DNA of 64,000 nucleotides from Tubulanus polymorphus (GCF_964204645.1 NC_134030.1:13978447-14042446); one strand, 5' to 3'; positions 47,929-58,252 are shown, numbered from the stretch's first letter. Notes: generated by a model from the sequence alone, not told the origin. Program-made: numbers and translations.

Positions 47929-49386
47929 GAGCCACAAAATTTGGCTCAAGCACAGCGTGCCGACCCTGAGTTTGGATGGATCTTTGATTACATTTACAGT
48001 GACTCTCGTCGGGCCTGGTCCGAGATTTCTGCTCTTAGTCCTGCAGCCAAGTTCTATTGGGCTCGGTGGAATTCCATCACAGTAATTGATGGTGTTTTGC
48101 ATATAACTAAGAAGAGAGAGGGATTCCCTGACTCTGTACTTACTCTTTTACCTCTCCAATATAGAAAAAGTGTGTTCGAAAATATTCATTCCTCTGTAAC
48201 ATCCGCACATTTAGGTATTCGAAAGACTACATTCAGTATGCACCGACGTTTCTTCTGGCATTCTATTTTGTCAGACATTAAATCTTTCTGTCGTTGCTGT
48301 GAAGATTGTCAAGCTAGAAAGTCGTTATCTGAAAAGAGGGCCAAAGCAAAGCTGATGTTATACAATGTAGGTGCTCCTCTTGAGAGAGTAGGAATCGATA
48401 TCTTAGGTCCGTTACCTGAGTCCAGATCTGGTAATAGCTATATTGTGGTGGTTTGTGACTATTTCACAAAGTGGGCGGAAGCCTACCCTATTCCCAATCA
48501 AGAAGCCGAAACAGTGGCTGAGCAGCTTGTTACGTATTTCATTAGTCGATTTGGTGTCCCTAGATCCTTGCATTCGGATCGCGGACAAAACTTTCTTTCC
48601 AAGTTGATGACAGAGTTATGTGCCATTTTACACATTCGCAAGACCAACACTACTCCTTATAGACCCTCTTCTAATGGTCTCGTCGAGAGATTTAACAAGA
48701 TGCTAGCTCAGAGTTTGAGAACTCGTGTGAATGAGAAACAGGATGACTGGGATGAGCACTTACATTTCATTACTAAGGCTTTTCGAGCTACAGTACATGA
48801 TGTGACCGGATTCTCACCCAATTTTCTCATGTTCGGACGTGAAGTCGATATGCCGGTGGACCTTATATCTGGCCGTCCAGCGAACCAGGTGGCTTTTCCG
48901 TTTACTCAGTATGTAGCTGAAATGAAGCGCGAGATAGAATCTGCATTTGAGATTGTCCGAATTAATATAGGAAAGAGAGGAAAGAAAAATAAACGGAACT
49001 ACGACTTACTTAGATCTGGGGGGAAATACGGTGTCGGGGATCAGGTATGGCTATTCCGTCCTGCTGTAGCGGTCGGCTGTAGTAGAAAGCTTTCGTCTTT
49101 CTGGAAGGGTCCATTCCCCGTCATCGAAGTAATTAATGACGTGGTATACAGGCTGTCGGTTCAGGGAAAGTCCGTTACAGCTCATTTTGATCGTCTCAAG
49201 CCGTATCATGCTGGTAACGTTTGTCCTCCTGAAATTAGAGACAAGAAAATGAGTGAAAGTAATTTTAGAAATTCTGACTTAACCCAGTCGGTGTATGATT
49301 CGTCAGATTCGGTTGTAACACGTTCGGGACGTCACATTAAGCGACCATCTCGATACAATTTAGATCTCTTTGTTTGTTGTCTGTAA
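47929..49386 (+). pseudogene. pol: Integrase part of pol, element 1
   Basis: Open from the TGA at 47926-47928 to 49386 in the same frame. It has the HHCC zinc-binding region (HSSVTSAHLG … CRCCEDCQARK), then the catalytic core with D in DILGPLPES, D in HSDRGQNF and E in GLVERFNK (the D,D-35-E triad), then a GPY/F-type module (FWKGPFPVIEVINDVVYRL) and a short basic tail. No chromodomain follows. The integrase itself shows no break, but it has no start codon of its own and depends on upstream pol. Identity with the element 2 integrase is about 60% by eye. Confidence 0.9.
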
Positions 49387-49698
49387 GGGTTAACCTTAGT
49401 GTTCCTAAGGGCCTGTTGGGTGCATTGATAATTTGTACTAATCATTGAATATGTATACATAGGAGTAATTAATCTTAAAAATGTTTCTGCTGTGGGTTTC
49501 TTATCTTTCTTGCGGTAATCTCGTGAGATGTAACTCGTTTATAGAGATGTATTCCTTCCTCCTTCTCTTGGAGGGGGTTTAAAACTATTCTCCACCCTTT
49601 TTCTGGCTAGGATGCCACCTTATATACTCACTGACAAGTGGGTTCAATTCGGGTGAAGTTACTTAAGCTATATATATATATATATGAACTTTGTTTTC
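49387..49698 (+). other. pol to accessory ORF spacer
   Basis: 310 bp without a coding feature, including (TA)n at 49672-49685 just before the polypyrimidine tract. In element 2 the corresponding spacer is almost absent. Confidence 0.6.
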
Positions 49699-49719
49699 TC
49701 TTTTTCTATACATTTTCAG
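49699..49719 (+). promoter_or_regulatory. Splice acceptor before the accessory ORF
   Basis: TCTTTTTCTATACATTTTCAG ends at 49719, 5 bp before ATG 49725. A pyrimidine tract plus CAG, in the same position relative to a zinc-finger ORF, is found in element 2 (ATCATACATTTCAG). The shared ATACATTT(T)CAG supports a conserved subgenomic splice. Confidence 0.65.
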
Positions 49720-49724
49720 TGAAT

Positions 49725-50534
49725 ATGGACGTCCAGGACAAGTGGACGTGCCACGACTGCGGTCTTAGCCTTAGTAATACGTACAGGAAGTCGCGCCACC
49801 AGGTGTCTTGCACCTGGAAGCTTTTCGGTCGCAAAACGTATCAGGCCGGCACGGTATTCTCATGCCTTATGTGTGGATTTAGTAATCCGAAAGTGGCGAG
49901 GGTAATCACACATATATCAAAATCGCATCGCGACCGCGTTAGAAGGAACGGTAACACTTATGTCGGCTTGATTCGTTCGTGTGTGCCGGAGGGAGTGCCT
50001 CGGACGGTTTTCCCGGGCCTCCCTACCGCTAGTTTCGTGTCCGACGTCGGACTGGATGAGACTAGAGAATCGTCAGTGTCAGAACTCCCGAAGAAGTTCC
50101 CGTTTTTTTCGTTACCGCCGCTGCCGCCTCCGCCGCCGTATTCGCCGCCTCCGCCGCCGTATTCGCCGCCTCCGCCCATCGAAACACCTACGTTGTTCGA
50201 TTGTCTGAACATTCCGCTACCAGGACAAGCTGCGCTGTGCAGCTTTGATGTATCGACTGAGATCATTCTTGACGGCATTGAGGAACCTGCAAAGTCATCC
50301 TTACTCATGCGAACATCTACACCCGTACCAGCTGAAGACGCGGTTCCCGTGGAGATCAACCCTGCAGTACTTTCCGAACCTTCGTGCGCTGTCGGTAATT
50401 CTCCGGTCTCCGAGCAATGTGGCGCTGTTCGGCATGTTCACGATTTTCGCGGACACCACCTCGAGATATCGGTCCCGGTTGGAGTCCCGATTAACTGCCC
50501 GTTGTGTCTTCACCTGGTCAAATCTTTTGAATAA
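49725..50534 (+). CDS. Zinc-finger accessory protein of element 1 (env position)
   Basis: 269 codons, intact. The start at 49725 was chosen because it is the first ATG after the splice acceptor; the frame is open further upstream (ATG 49638), but that part crosses the (TA)n run and pyrimidine tract. Residues ~7-30 form a C-x2-C-x12-H-x3-C finger (WTCHDCG…); ~45-70 form a C-x2-C-x12-H-x4-H finger (FSCLMCG…). Then come a low-complexity proline/serine stretch (PPPPPYSPPPP, ~135-155), an acidic region, and a C-terminal H-rich part with NCPLC. No signal peptide, membrane segment or coiled coil. It resembles no env. A nucleic-acid-binding or nuclear role is inference. The same finger plan is found in element 2. 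Confidence 0.8.
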   Translation: MDVQDKWTCHDCGLSLSNTYRKSRHQVSCTWKLFGRKTYQAGTVFSCLMCGFSNPKVARVITHISKSHRDRVRRNGNTYVGLIRSCVPEGVPRTVFPGLPTASFVSDVGLDETRESSVSELPKKFPFFSLPPLPPPPPYSPPPPPYSPPPPIETPTLFDCLNIPLPGQAALCSFDVSTEIILDGIEEPAKSSLLMRTSTPVPAEDAVPVEINPAVLSEPSCAVGNSPVSEQCGAVRHVHDFRGHHLEISVPVGVPINCPLCLHLVKSFE

Positions 50535-50590
50535 CCTTATATATATATATACTTTACCTTTGTCGCCTTTTCTGAGCGGGTCGCTCAGGG

Positions 50591-50604
50591 CTGGTGGGGG
50601 GCTT
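50591..50604 (+). promoter_or_regulatory. Polypurine tract of element 1
   Basis: CTGGTGGGGGGCTT lies directly before the TGTAGCGG start of the 3' LTR. It is purine-rich with a short CTT end, so slightly atypical, but its position is exact. Confidence 0.6.
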
Positions 50605-52075
50605 TGTAGCGGAAATTCGTTTCACTTCGTTCTGTTCTTTTTATTTTCCAGCTGCAGAGTCCTCCCCAGCTCAGTCTAAAATTCATATTAAATTCCTATT
50701 AAAAGTTTGTATGATGTAAAATAAAACCTTATAATGTATTTGTAACTCTGAGACAAGAATGTTTAATGCTTTGGACTTCGGTCTGGTGGATTAGAAACTA
50801 TTTTTATTTCTATCTTAATGAAATATTGTATGATTTAATCTGAATTCAAAAACTGTACCTAAAGACCTTTTCTATGTGTTCGGGTCACTCCCGGTTTGTA
50901 TTTTTCGAGTTAATGTGCCTTAATCGATGTTCCCGTGCTTAAATCGATAGTTTTATGCTGTGCTCTGTGCCCGAGATGGCGCCACTATACGGTTCTTAAT
51001 TATATTGTGTGCTCGGGGTGCTTTGTTTTAACCAATTAGATGGGTTACGTCATAATCTGGGCTCTGTAAAAGGCAAAAATGTGCTTTATTAATTAGTCTC
51101 GGTGCACATTCTTAGGTGTGTATTACTAAGATTTTGAACTATGGGGGGAGGGATTAATCTAATTTTCTTAGTAAGTCATACTTAGCACTGATTCTCTTTA
51201 AGTATTTCTTGGTCCTTATTCTCAAAGTTGTTTTTCTTCCAAGATGTTTTCGGAAAACAATCTTTCAGGGTTCAAGGAGGTTTTCTCCTTCGAATTATTC
51301 CCCGAAAGTATTCTTCTTTCCGATTTCCTCTCTTGGTTTTTCCCTCAACTTATGAGTTTTCGGAGTAGTGACCATCTCTTACATAAACATAATAGGAAGA
51401 ATGATTAAATAAATACTTAACTGGAACTATGATTAAATATAGCGAAAATTCTTATCTTTATTAAGAGCACTTAGAGTTACATCTTCTTTAGCGTAAAACG
51501 AGCGCAGGGTTTAAGTAACTATTGTCGTAATGTTAGAGTATCTGAAATCTTTATTCCTAATACTATTGAATTCTGGTGCGAGTCGTGCACTTGTATTAAG
51601 GGCAATATGCCCTTGTTAATCTCCTCCTTTGGTGGCCGGTTGGCCATCTTATCTACCTTAAATGTTGTAAATAAGAGATAACCTCGAGGTTGTGTATATA
51701 TTGTTCATTGTTTGAATATTTCCAAGAAATAATAAATAGTATTCAAGAGAATATTATCATATACATAAAATTCTAAATCTTTGCCTTTTTCCCTAAACTA
51801 TTTTTGTGGTGTCGGATTTACTATCAATTGAGGAAAGGATTTTCTTGTGCATTTTTGGGATTTTGTGACACCATAAAATATTCTTGAAGAATCTTGTGGG
51901 TTAGGGCATCATGTAAGTCTTCAAAAAGGGGAAGCATTGAGGGCACCCTCTAGTGGGAGAGGCCAAATATTGGTGAATGCTCCTCGTTTTATTTAGTTGG
52001 TATCTATTATTCTTTTTGAAGCTAAACGCCTGATCAGGTCGGCTGTGGAGGCTGGAAATACTTGTAGCGCTGGAC
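50605..52075 (+). repeat. 3' LTR of element 1, truncated (1471 of 2020 bp)
   Basis: Matches 42287-43772 with about 11 substitutions and three indels (1, 5 and 9 bp). It stops after GTAGCGCTGGAC at 52075; the last 534 bp present in the 5' LTR are missing. The TATA box has a T-to-G-type change to TGTAAAAG. Confidence 0.95.
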
Positions 52076-52078
52076 TAA

Positions 52079-53134
52079 TTACTGATTTTTAAGTAGAGCG
52101 CAGAGTTTAAGTTGATAAAATTCACAGTAGACACACTGGTACTCTGAGCCTGCGTAGCCGAACAAGATCATATCTCCGTGTCGATGCAATTCTTTCCATG
52201 GTCGTTCTTCTGTTATCTTTCGATCTTCTTTGGTTTGCGTCGAACCGTCTCTCATATCGTTGTTTTGTTTAATCAGGGTAGAACTGATTTTTCTAAGCGG
52301 CATTGTCGGTATTGCATTGTTGGTGAAGGCACATGATTCGATAGATAATTCGGATTCTGTTGCACTCGATGATGATCCGTTGATCTTGGGTAGCTTTACA
52401 CACGGAACGATCGGTTTCTCCGCGGCGAATGATTTCAACTCGGGCACACACGGTGACTTAATATCGGCTTCGAGCAGCGGTTCGGTTGTTTGGTTGTCTT
52501 CTTCTATCTTTGACGCAGCAGACGTTTTTCTTTTAACGGAAATTATCCGCGCGGAACCATCCGGACGCGTCACTGTCGTTTTAGACAGTAACTGCAGCGG
52601 GCTTGGAGGCATTTCTTTCCTAATTTCCTCTAAAATTCTATGGAGATCGTCGTTCGTTGGAAATGAAGTTGTTTTATAATGTGGACTCTTTGGCGTCGGT
52701 ATTTCCTTGGTAATTGTGGGAGTTGCGAGTGGGTTTTCTTCCTTAATTACTGTCGGTGTCTTCTGCCTTTTGCCGGTTGGAACCTTGTTCTCTTTTCCCG
52801 ATTTCCTTTTAGTTGGATGAAGGATCGGGGTCTCTGGGCGACTTAAGCACTGGATCTCCGGAGGGTCAAATTCAAATTCATCATCGTCGTCTATCGCGAC
52901 GAGTTTCACTTTTCCGATGATGGATCTGGTATCTTCCGAATGTCTTCTGTTCGTTTTTCTAGCATGTTGTCGAATCAGGTCTCGACGTCCGTTCTTGTAA
53001 CTGCAGAGTTTGCATCGATATTCATATCCCTGATGCGGCTTACTCTGACATTTTAAATCATGCGACTCGAGGTTCCTCATCGACGCGAAATCTTTCTTAC
53101 AGTGGACACATAAAAATGGCGTTGTCCCGTGCAT
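52079..53134 (-). CDS. Zinc-finger accessory protein of element 2 (env position)
   Basis: 351 codons from the first ATG after the splice acceptor (53134) to TAA 52079-52081; the frame also has an ATG at 53158, just after the pol stop. Residues ~6-26 form a C-x2-C-x12-H-x3-C finger (FLCVHCKKDF…), identical in spacing to finger 1 of element 1. Residues ~38-62 form C-x2-C-x12-H-x7-H (YRCKLCSYKN…). A long basic/acidic, Ser/Thr/Pro-rich middle (a KRKSGKENKVPTGKRQK stretch looks like a nuclear localisation signal) follows. The end carries HRHGD…YQCVYCEFYQLK, a CxxC like the NCPLC end of element 1. No signal peptide or membrane segment. Intact, unlike gag and pol. Function unknown. Confidence 0.8.
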   Translation of the reverse strand: MHGTTPFLCVHCKKDFASMRNLESHDLKCQSKPHQGYEYRCKLCSYKNGRRDLIRQHARKTNRRHSEDTRSIIGKVKLVAIDDDDEFEFDPPEIQCLSRPETPILHPTKRKSGKENKVPTGKRQKTPTVIKEENPLATPTITKEIPTPKSPHYKTTSFPTNDDLHRILEEIRKEMPPSPLQLLSKTTVTRPDGSARIISVKRKTSAASKIEEDNQTTEPLLEADIKSPCVPELKSFAAEKPIVPCVKLPKINGSSSSATESELSIESCAFTNNAIPTMPLRKISSTLIKQNNDMRDGSTQTKEDRKITEERPWKELHRHGDMILFGYAGSEYQCVYCEFYQLKLCALLKNQ

Positions 53135-53135
53135 T

Positions 53136-53150
53136 CTGAAATGTATGATC
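53136..53150 (-). promoter_or_regulatory. Splice acceptor before the element 2 accessory ORF
   Basis: On the minus strand GATCATACATTTCAG ends at 53136, one base before ATG 53134, so a spliced mRNA would start this ORF directly. The word ATACATTTCAG is shared with element 1. Confidence 0.6.
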
Positions 53151-53160
53151 ATTTTCAAAG

Positions 53161-55884
53161 TTACAGAGCGAGTAGCCGTGGTGGTATAACTCTTCTCCCC
53201 GACCTGGTGTAAGTGGGTGGATCTGGACTGGGTTTCCGGAAGGTCAATTGCGGTCTTGTTTCATTTTCTTGCTCGTATAATTTAAGTCGGTCGAAATGCA
53301 CTCGTTTAATTTTCTCATCTTTGTGTATCTCATACACTACGTCATTCACTTTACGTTTGACTGTCCAGGGACCTTCCCACGGATGGTATAACTTTAGTGA
53401 CATTCCCCGAGGGCAAGCGGGGTTATGAAGCCAGACTAATGCTCCGACAGAAAATGCGACTCCGGAGGCTTTAGTATCGTAGTTACGCTTCATTCTCCGA
53501 GTCCGAACAGTAGAATTGTGTCTTGCCAAATCGTGCGCTGCACGAATACGCTCTCTTAGTTCTACGGTGAACATATTTAAGCTACGAGAGCTTTCGTGAG
53601 GCGGGCCTTCATACATTAAGTCGATGGGTAGGCGAATCTCATGCCCGAACATCAGATAGTTCGGGGTGAATTTAGTCGAATCATGAACGGCCGATCGATA
53701 GGCCATAGCGATGAACGGCAATTGTTCGTCCCAGTCAGAGTGATTTTGATTCACGAACATTGACAAGCTATTAATTAGTGTCTTGTTCATTCGTTCGATC
53801 ATGCCGTCGGATTGAGGTCTATAAGGGCAAGTTCTCGTCTTCTTAATTTCGAGAATCTTACATACCTCAGCCATGAGCTTAGACTCGAAGTTTGCCCCTT
53901 GATCGGTGTGCAATTCGAGGGGACACCCTAACTTACAGACGAAATGCTTTACGAACGCATCGGCGACAGTGAGCGCCTCTTGGTTCGGTATCGGAACGAA
54001 TTCGACGTATTTAGTGAAATAATCACCGATAACTAAAATATATGAATTACCATTATCGGTCTCAGGTAATGGGCCTAATATGTCCAGGGCGACTCTTTCG
54101 AGAGGTACACCTGAACTTGAGGGTCGTAGTTCAGCCCTAGTTTTTCGAGCTGGACTCTTTCGCGTTTGACATTCGCGGCAAGTGACGCACCAATCACGAA
54201 CATCTCTGGCTATGTTATTCCAGTAGAATCTATCGTGAATCTTATACAATGTTTTCTTGATACCGAAATGACCAGCTGTTTTTGTCGCGTGAAGTTGGTC
54301 GAATACATCTCGGTGGTACGGTTTTGGTAATAACAAGAGCGTCGACGTAGGCAAACCCGAACGCTCTTTTCTAATATATAGAACACCGTTGATAAGATGG
54401 AGTTTATCCCATCTAGCCCAAAGGAACTTTGTGGCTGAATTCTGCCCTGATACATTCCCCCAATTCGGCTTATCGTTACTCGGATTGAAATGGCGTATGG
54501 TCCACTCGAGGTCGGTGTCACGTTTTTGGGCTTGAGCAATAGAAGCGTCGTCCCAGTCTTCGCACGGCGAGAACTTTATGTGACATGCGCGTGCGATTTC
54601 AACCGCACCGGTCGCATTATATCGTCGCTCAGCCCTTTGACACTGCGAACATGACCGCCTCGACATTCCATCTGCGTTCGAGTGTAAGCGCCCTGGTCGA
54701 TGTTCAATACGAAATGCGAAACCTCCGAGTGTAGTTAACCAACGGGCTAGTTGACCCTCTGGCTCTTTGAAAGACATAAGCCACCGGAGTGATCCATGAT
54801 CAGTTCGGAGGAGGAATTCTCGTCCTCCGAGATAGTGTTTAAAAGCCTTGATGAAGTGTACCACGGCAAGTAACTCGCGTTTCGTGACGCAATAGTTTCT
54901 TTGAGCTTTTGAGAGAGCCTTACTAGCATACATGATTACGTGCTCTTTGTTATCGCCGTGTACTTGCGATAATACTGCACCGATGGATTCGTTACTCGCA
55001 TCGGTATCGAGAATGAATGAGAGTTTTGGGTCAGGATACGCGAGAATCGGAGCAGACACGAGCAGTCGCTTCAGAGCCTCGAAGGCGATCTGACAGTCGT
55101 TGTTCCACAAAAACTTCTTGCCTTTTTCGGTGAGTTTCTGAATTGGTCGGGCAATTTCAGCGTAACCTTTGACGAACGATCGATAATAGGATGAAAATCC
55201 TAGGAATGACCTAGCTTCTTTGACACAGCCGGGGACCTTCCAACTAATGACTGCTTCGATCTTACTCGGATCGCATTTAATACCCTCTCCGGACACCAGG
55301 TGTCCTAAGAATGCAACCGAGGTCTGAAAGAAGTGGCATTTCCTAGGTTTCAGTTTGAGACCGGATTCTCGAAATCTCTGTAGGACCATTCTAAGATTTT
55401 TGATTGTATCATCTAAATCGGATCCGAACACAATAACGTCGTCAAGGTAGATTAGACAGGCTTCGAATTGAAGGCCGTTCAATACTCGTTCCATGAGACG
55501 CTGGAACGTGGCTCCGGCGTTCTTGAGTCCGAAAGGCATTTTGACGAACTGGTATAACCCGTTATTCGGTATGGCGAAAGCCGTACGTTCTTTCGATTTC
55601 TCGTCCAACTTTATCTGCCAATAACCGCTAGCCATGTCTGCGGTGCAGAAATAGCGGGTACCAGTGAGCGAGCGAAGAGAATCATCGATGCGAGGAAGGG
55701 GAAAGGCGTCGATAGGACAGAGGCTATTGACTTTTCGTAGATCGACGCAGAACCTCTGACTGCCGTCTTTCTTGGTAACAAGTACGACTTGTGATACCCA
55801 ACTCGAACTAGAAGGTTCTATAATACCTTTTTCAAACATCTCTTTAACTTGTTTATTTGCCTCGATTTGCTTGTCGTACGCCAT
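53161..55884 (-). pseudogene. pol: Reverse transcriptase, RNase H and integrase part of pol, element 2
   Basis: 907 open codons. RT: VTKKDGSQRFCVDLRKVN, TADMASGYWQIKL and catalytic YLDDVIVFG near residue 150. RNase H: LDTDASNESIGAVLSQ near 295 and the FRIEHRPGRLHSNADGMSR end near 390. Integrase: HHCC region (HATKTAGHFG … CVTCRECQTRK), core D in DILGPLPET, D in HTDQGANF, E in GMIERMNK, then a GPW-type module (WEGPWTVKRKVNDVVYEI) and a tail ending in TRSGRRVIPPRLLAL. This part is uninterrupted, but it is joined to protease and RT start only through a frameshift near 55890, so the copy is defective unless that is an assembly indel. Confidence 0.9.
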
Positions 55885-56958
55885 TCTTCGGGTCGATCAC
55901 GGACCGGGGGTGACTCTCCAGTATTGACTACATGCTCTACCCCAGCGGCGGTACCGAGGTCGTAATCCGACTTCGCGAATACGTCCGCGAATTCACAAAT
56001 CACGGCCTCGATTTTTCTTTTTTCGTCGGGTTCGAATCCCTTAGTACTTCTTTCGATCAGGTCTTTGACATGGTCTGGGATTTCGGGTTTACTAGAGTGG
56101 TCTGGCGACCGACTATTCGTGACGTTATTCACTCGGAGTCCGTTATCTGGACAGGCAATTTTGGAAATCGGAGATATCTTCCCGAGTGTACAACCTCGAA
56201 AAACAGTTCTTGGTTGATCGGATAGATTGATTACTCGAATAGGAATAACCTCATTCTCCGTGTCTACGATTCCCTTAGCGGCCAAAATATGTTTTGATAT
56301 AGTCTTCGAGACTGCCGGTTCCACGATAGCCCACTTCCCTGATGAAAGTGACTTTTCAGCAATACCGGGTAAAATTACTTCGCCCCCAGGCGGGACAGAC
56401 ACGTTCTTTAACGCCGCGACTCGGATGTCTTTATCCGGTGTCTTAATGGCACGTGTGTCAATGTACTGACGGCTTTTACTAACGACAGTACGACATTTCG
56501 GATAGATCTGACAATCGAAATGCGACAAAAAAATCCATGCCGAGAATACCGTCTTCGGTGATATCAGCTACGATCAGATCCCAAACTACTGTCTGGTCGA
56601 ATATTTCAATCTTCGTCGTGATCTTACCGAGCACATTTAGATGACTATTATTAGCCGAAATTAGCTTCGACTGGCAAGGCAATAATCCCGGTCTTTCTTT
56701 AGACGGGATCTCATAATAACTACGAGAATTCAGTATGGAAGCGCAGCTTCCAGTATCAATAAGATAATTCATAGGAACATCGTTGATCTCAGCGGTATAT
56801 TGTAACGAGTCCGAACTTCCGGATATAATTACCTTATTAACTTCTAATTCGACAGCATGCGAGAGATTTAGGGTTTTCTGAGCAGTCGATCGAACTCTCA
56901 CTGCATCGACTGCTGGGAGTTTCCCGCCGAACCGTTCGAACCTCGAAGTCGTGGGCAA
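55818..56958 (-). pseudogene. pol: Protease and protease-RT linker, element 2, frameshifted
   Basis: Protease: NYLIDTGSCASIL (D-T-G active site) and GILGMDFF at its end. An A7 run at 56527-56533 (T7 in the coding strand, where six would keep frame) shifts the frame; the linker then reads on in a second frame (FDCQIYPKCRTVVSKSRQY … GKWAIVEPAVSKTISKHI … DVKDLIERSTKG-like end, matching the element 1 linker) until the one-base loss near 55890. The frame of protease is -1 relative to gag, consistent with -1 frameshift translation. Confidence 0.85.
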
Positions 56959-58112
56959 TTCGACTTGAAGTGTCCGAACTCTTTACAGTGGAAACATTAT
57001 ACACGTGAATAATCTCTCTTTGGCCTTGCGTCAAAGCGACTTCGTTCGTTAGGACGTTGCTGCGCTTGTAAAATGTTTTCGAATAACGAGAACATCTTCG
57101 AAAATTCGGACTTGATCTCGGCCCTGAACTGTTCGACTCCACTGCCGACTCGAGCGCCATCTTTGACTTCTCGTACGAACTTCTTAGTTAAGCCATCGCG
57201 TTCGTCTTCGAGACGACGATAGCCTTCCAATTCTACCGCCATAGAGACTAATTCATTCAGGGTTGTACATCTACTTTGATATAAAGCCATTCGAAGTTCT
57301 CGATCGTCTAGCGCATCGAGGAAATGTGTCTTAATTAAACGATCTAGCTGTTCGGGAGGCATATCAGGGTATGCGAGCAAAGCTTTGGCAGAGAGGTCTT
57401 GCGACAATTCTCTGAGCGACTCCCCTCGTTTACGTCTTCGATTTCGTAATTCGGCTAAATACAGCTCGGCCTGTTGTCCAGGACCGAACCGACTTTCTAA
57501 CGCATGGCAAGGAGTATCGAAATCGACTCTCTCGTCAGGTCGGAGAGTACAGGCTAGTTGGCGAGCTGACCCACGCAAGTGAGTGAATAAATACTCGGCT
57601 TTCATATAACCCGTCCATCCATTTATGCGAGCTATGGAATTGAAGACGGTAATATAATCGAGCCATGACTCGTTCCCAGAATAATATTCTGGTTCGACTC
57701 TCCCGAACCCTCTCGGAGTTATAGGATTGGGTCTATACATCTCGAATTCTTGTTGGCGGGCGCGGCGAAAGATTCGAGGAGTATTCAAAAATGCGCCTTG
57801 GTCTTCGTGAACATCATCGGGTACACTTGAATCTTGCGGGATGTTTCGTGTCTTTCTCATCGTGGATCGTGGGTTTGAACGAGATATAGCTTCGTTCAAA
57901 GAGTGGAGTTCTCTCTCTATTAGGTCTCTTGAGGCATCGGGTTCAGCCCCCCTAAGTCTATTTTCCTCGGATAAAGGCAAAACAATAGAGTCGCCGCAGG
58001 CAAGTGAGCGTTCGCTCGATGGGCGGTCACTAGAGATTTTATCAGAGGCATTTCGACCGTCGGGGTTTTTCGTGGACAGGTCAAATTCGAGCGGATTGCT
58101 TCGAGTTTTCAT
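56898..58112 (-). pseudogene. gag: gag of element 2, one internal stop
   Basis: The ATG at 58112 opens 371 codons to TAA 56997-56999; the same frame then continues through an intact CCHC knuckle (CFHCKEFGHFKSNC) to TGA 56898-56900, so full-length Gag would be 404 codons. Capsid motifs: SWLDYITVFNSIARINGWTG, LRGSARQLAC, LAELRNRRRKRGESLREL, then TLNELVSMAVELEGYRRLED. An N-terminal Arg/Ser-rich region parallels element 1. The single stop directly before the knuckle is the only gag lesion seen; readthrough cannot be excluded. Confidence 0.85.
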
Positions 58113-58234
58113 TTTTAGCTTTCAGTTCCTGAATCGTGGACATAGAAATGCATGTAATATTCTTGTTGAATAAAATTCGACTTGTTACTTCAATTATGCG
58201 TTCAGACATGGAGTATTCGAGCAAAAAAACGACG

Positions 58235-58252
58235 ATCCCACCGCTGCCACCA
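58235..58252 (-). promoter_or_regulatory. Primer binding site of element 2, tRNA-Leu
   Basis: Minus strand TGGTGGCAGCGGTGGGAT, the same tRNA-Leu complement as element 1, 3 bp after the LTR end (ACA). 122 bp separate it from the gag ATG. Confidence 0.85.

Larger units (their letters stand above)
42287..52075 (+). mobile_element. LTR retrotransposon element 1, Ty3/Gypsy type, defective
   Basis: Order: 5' LTR (42287-44306), tRNA-Leu primer site, gag, pro-RT-RNaseH-integrase, spliced zinc-finger accessory ORF, polypurine tract, truncated 3' LTR (50605-52075). RT before integrase places it with Ty3/Gypsy; there is no chromodomain and no env with signal peptide or membrane anchor. The two LTRs differ by about 11 substitutions and three small indels over ~1.47 kb (under 1%), so insertion is recent, yet gag and pol already contain two stops and at least three frameshifts. 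The right end was cut by the junction with element 2. Confidence 0.93.

Noticed and set aside
49958-50359. Glycine-rich 133-codon minus-strand frame
   Set aside because: Antisense of the proline-rich part of the accessory ORF.
49725-50534. env-like envelope gene
   Set aside because: The position and splicing resemble env, but the product has zinc fingers, no signal peptide and no membrane anchor.
50245-50679. 144-codon plus-strand frame overlapping the element 1 accessory ORF
   Set aside because: Runs into the 3' LTR and has no motif; the overlapping frame has two zinc fingers and a splice acceptor.
52230-52679. 149-codon plus-strand frame
   Set aside because: Antisense to the element 2 zinc-finger ORF; hydrophobic translation from low-complexity codons.
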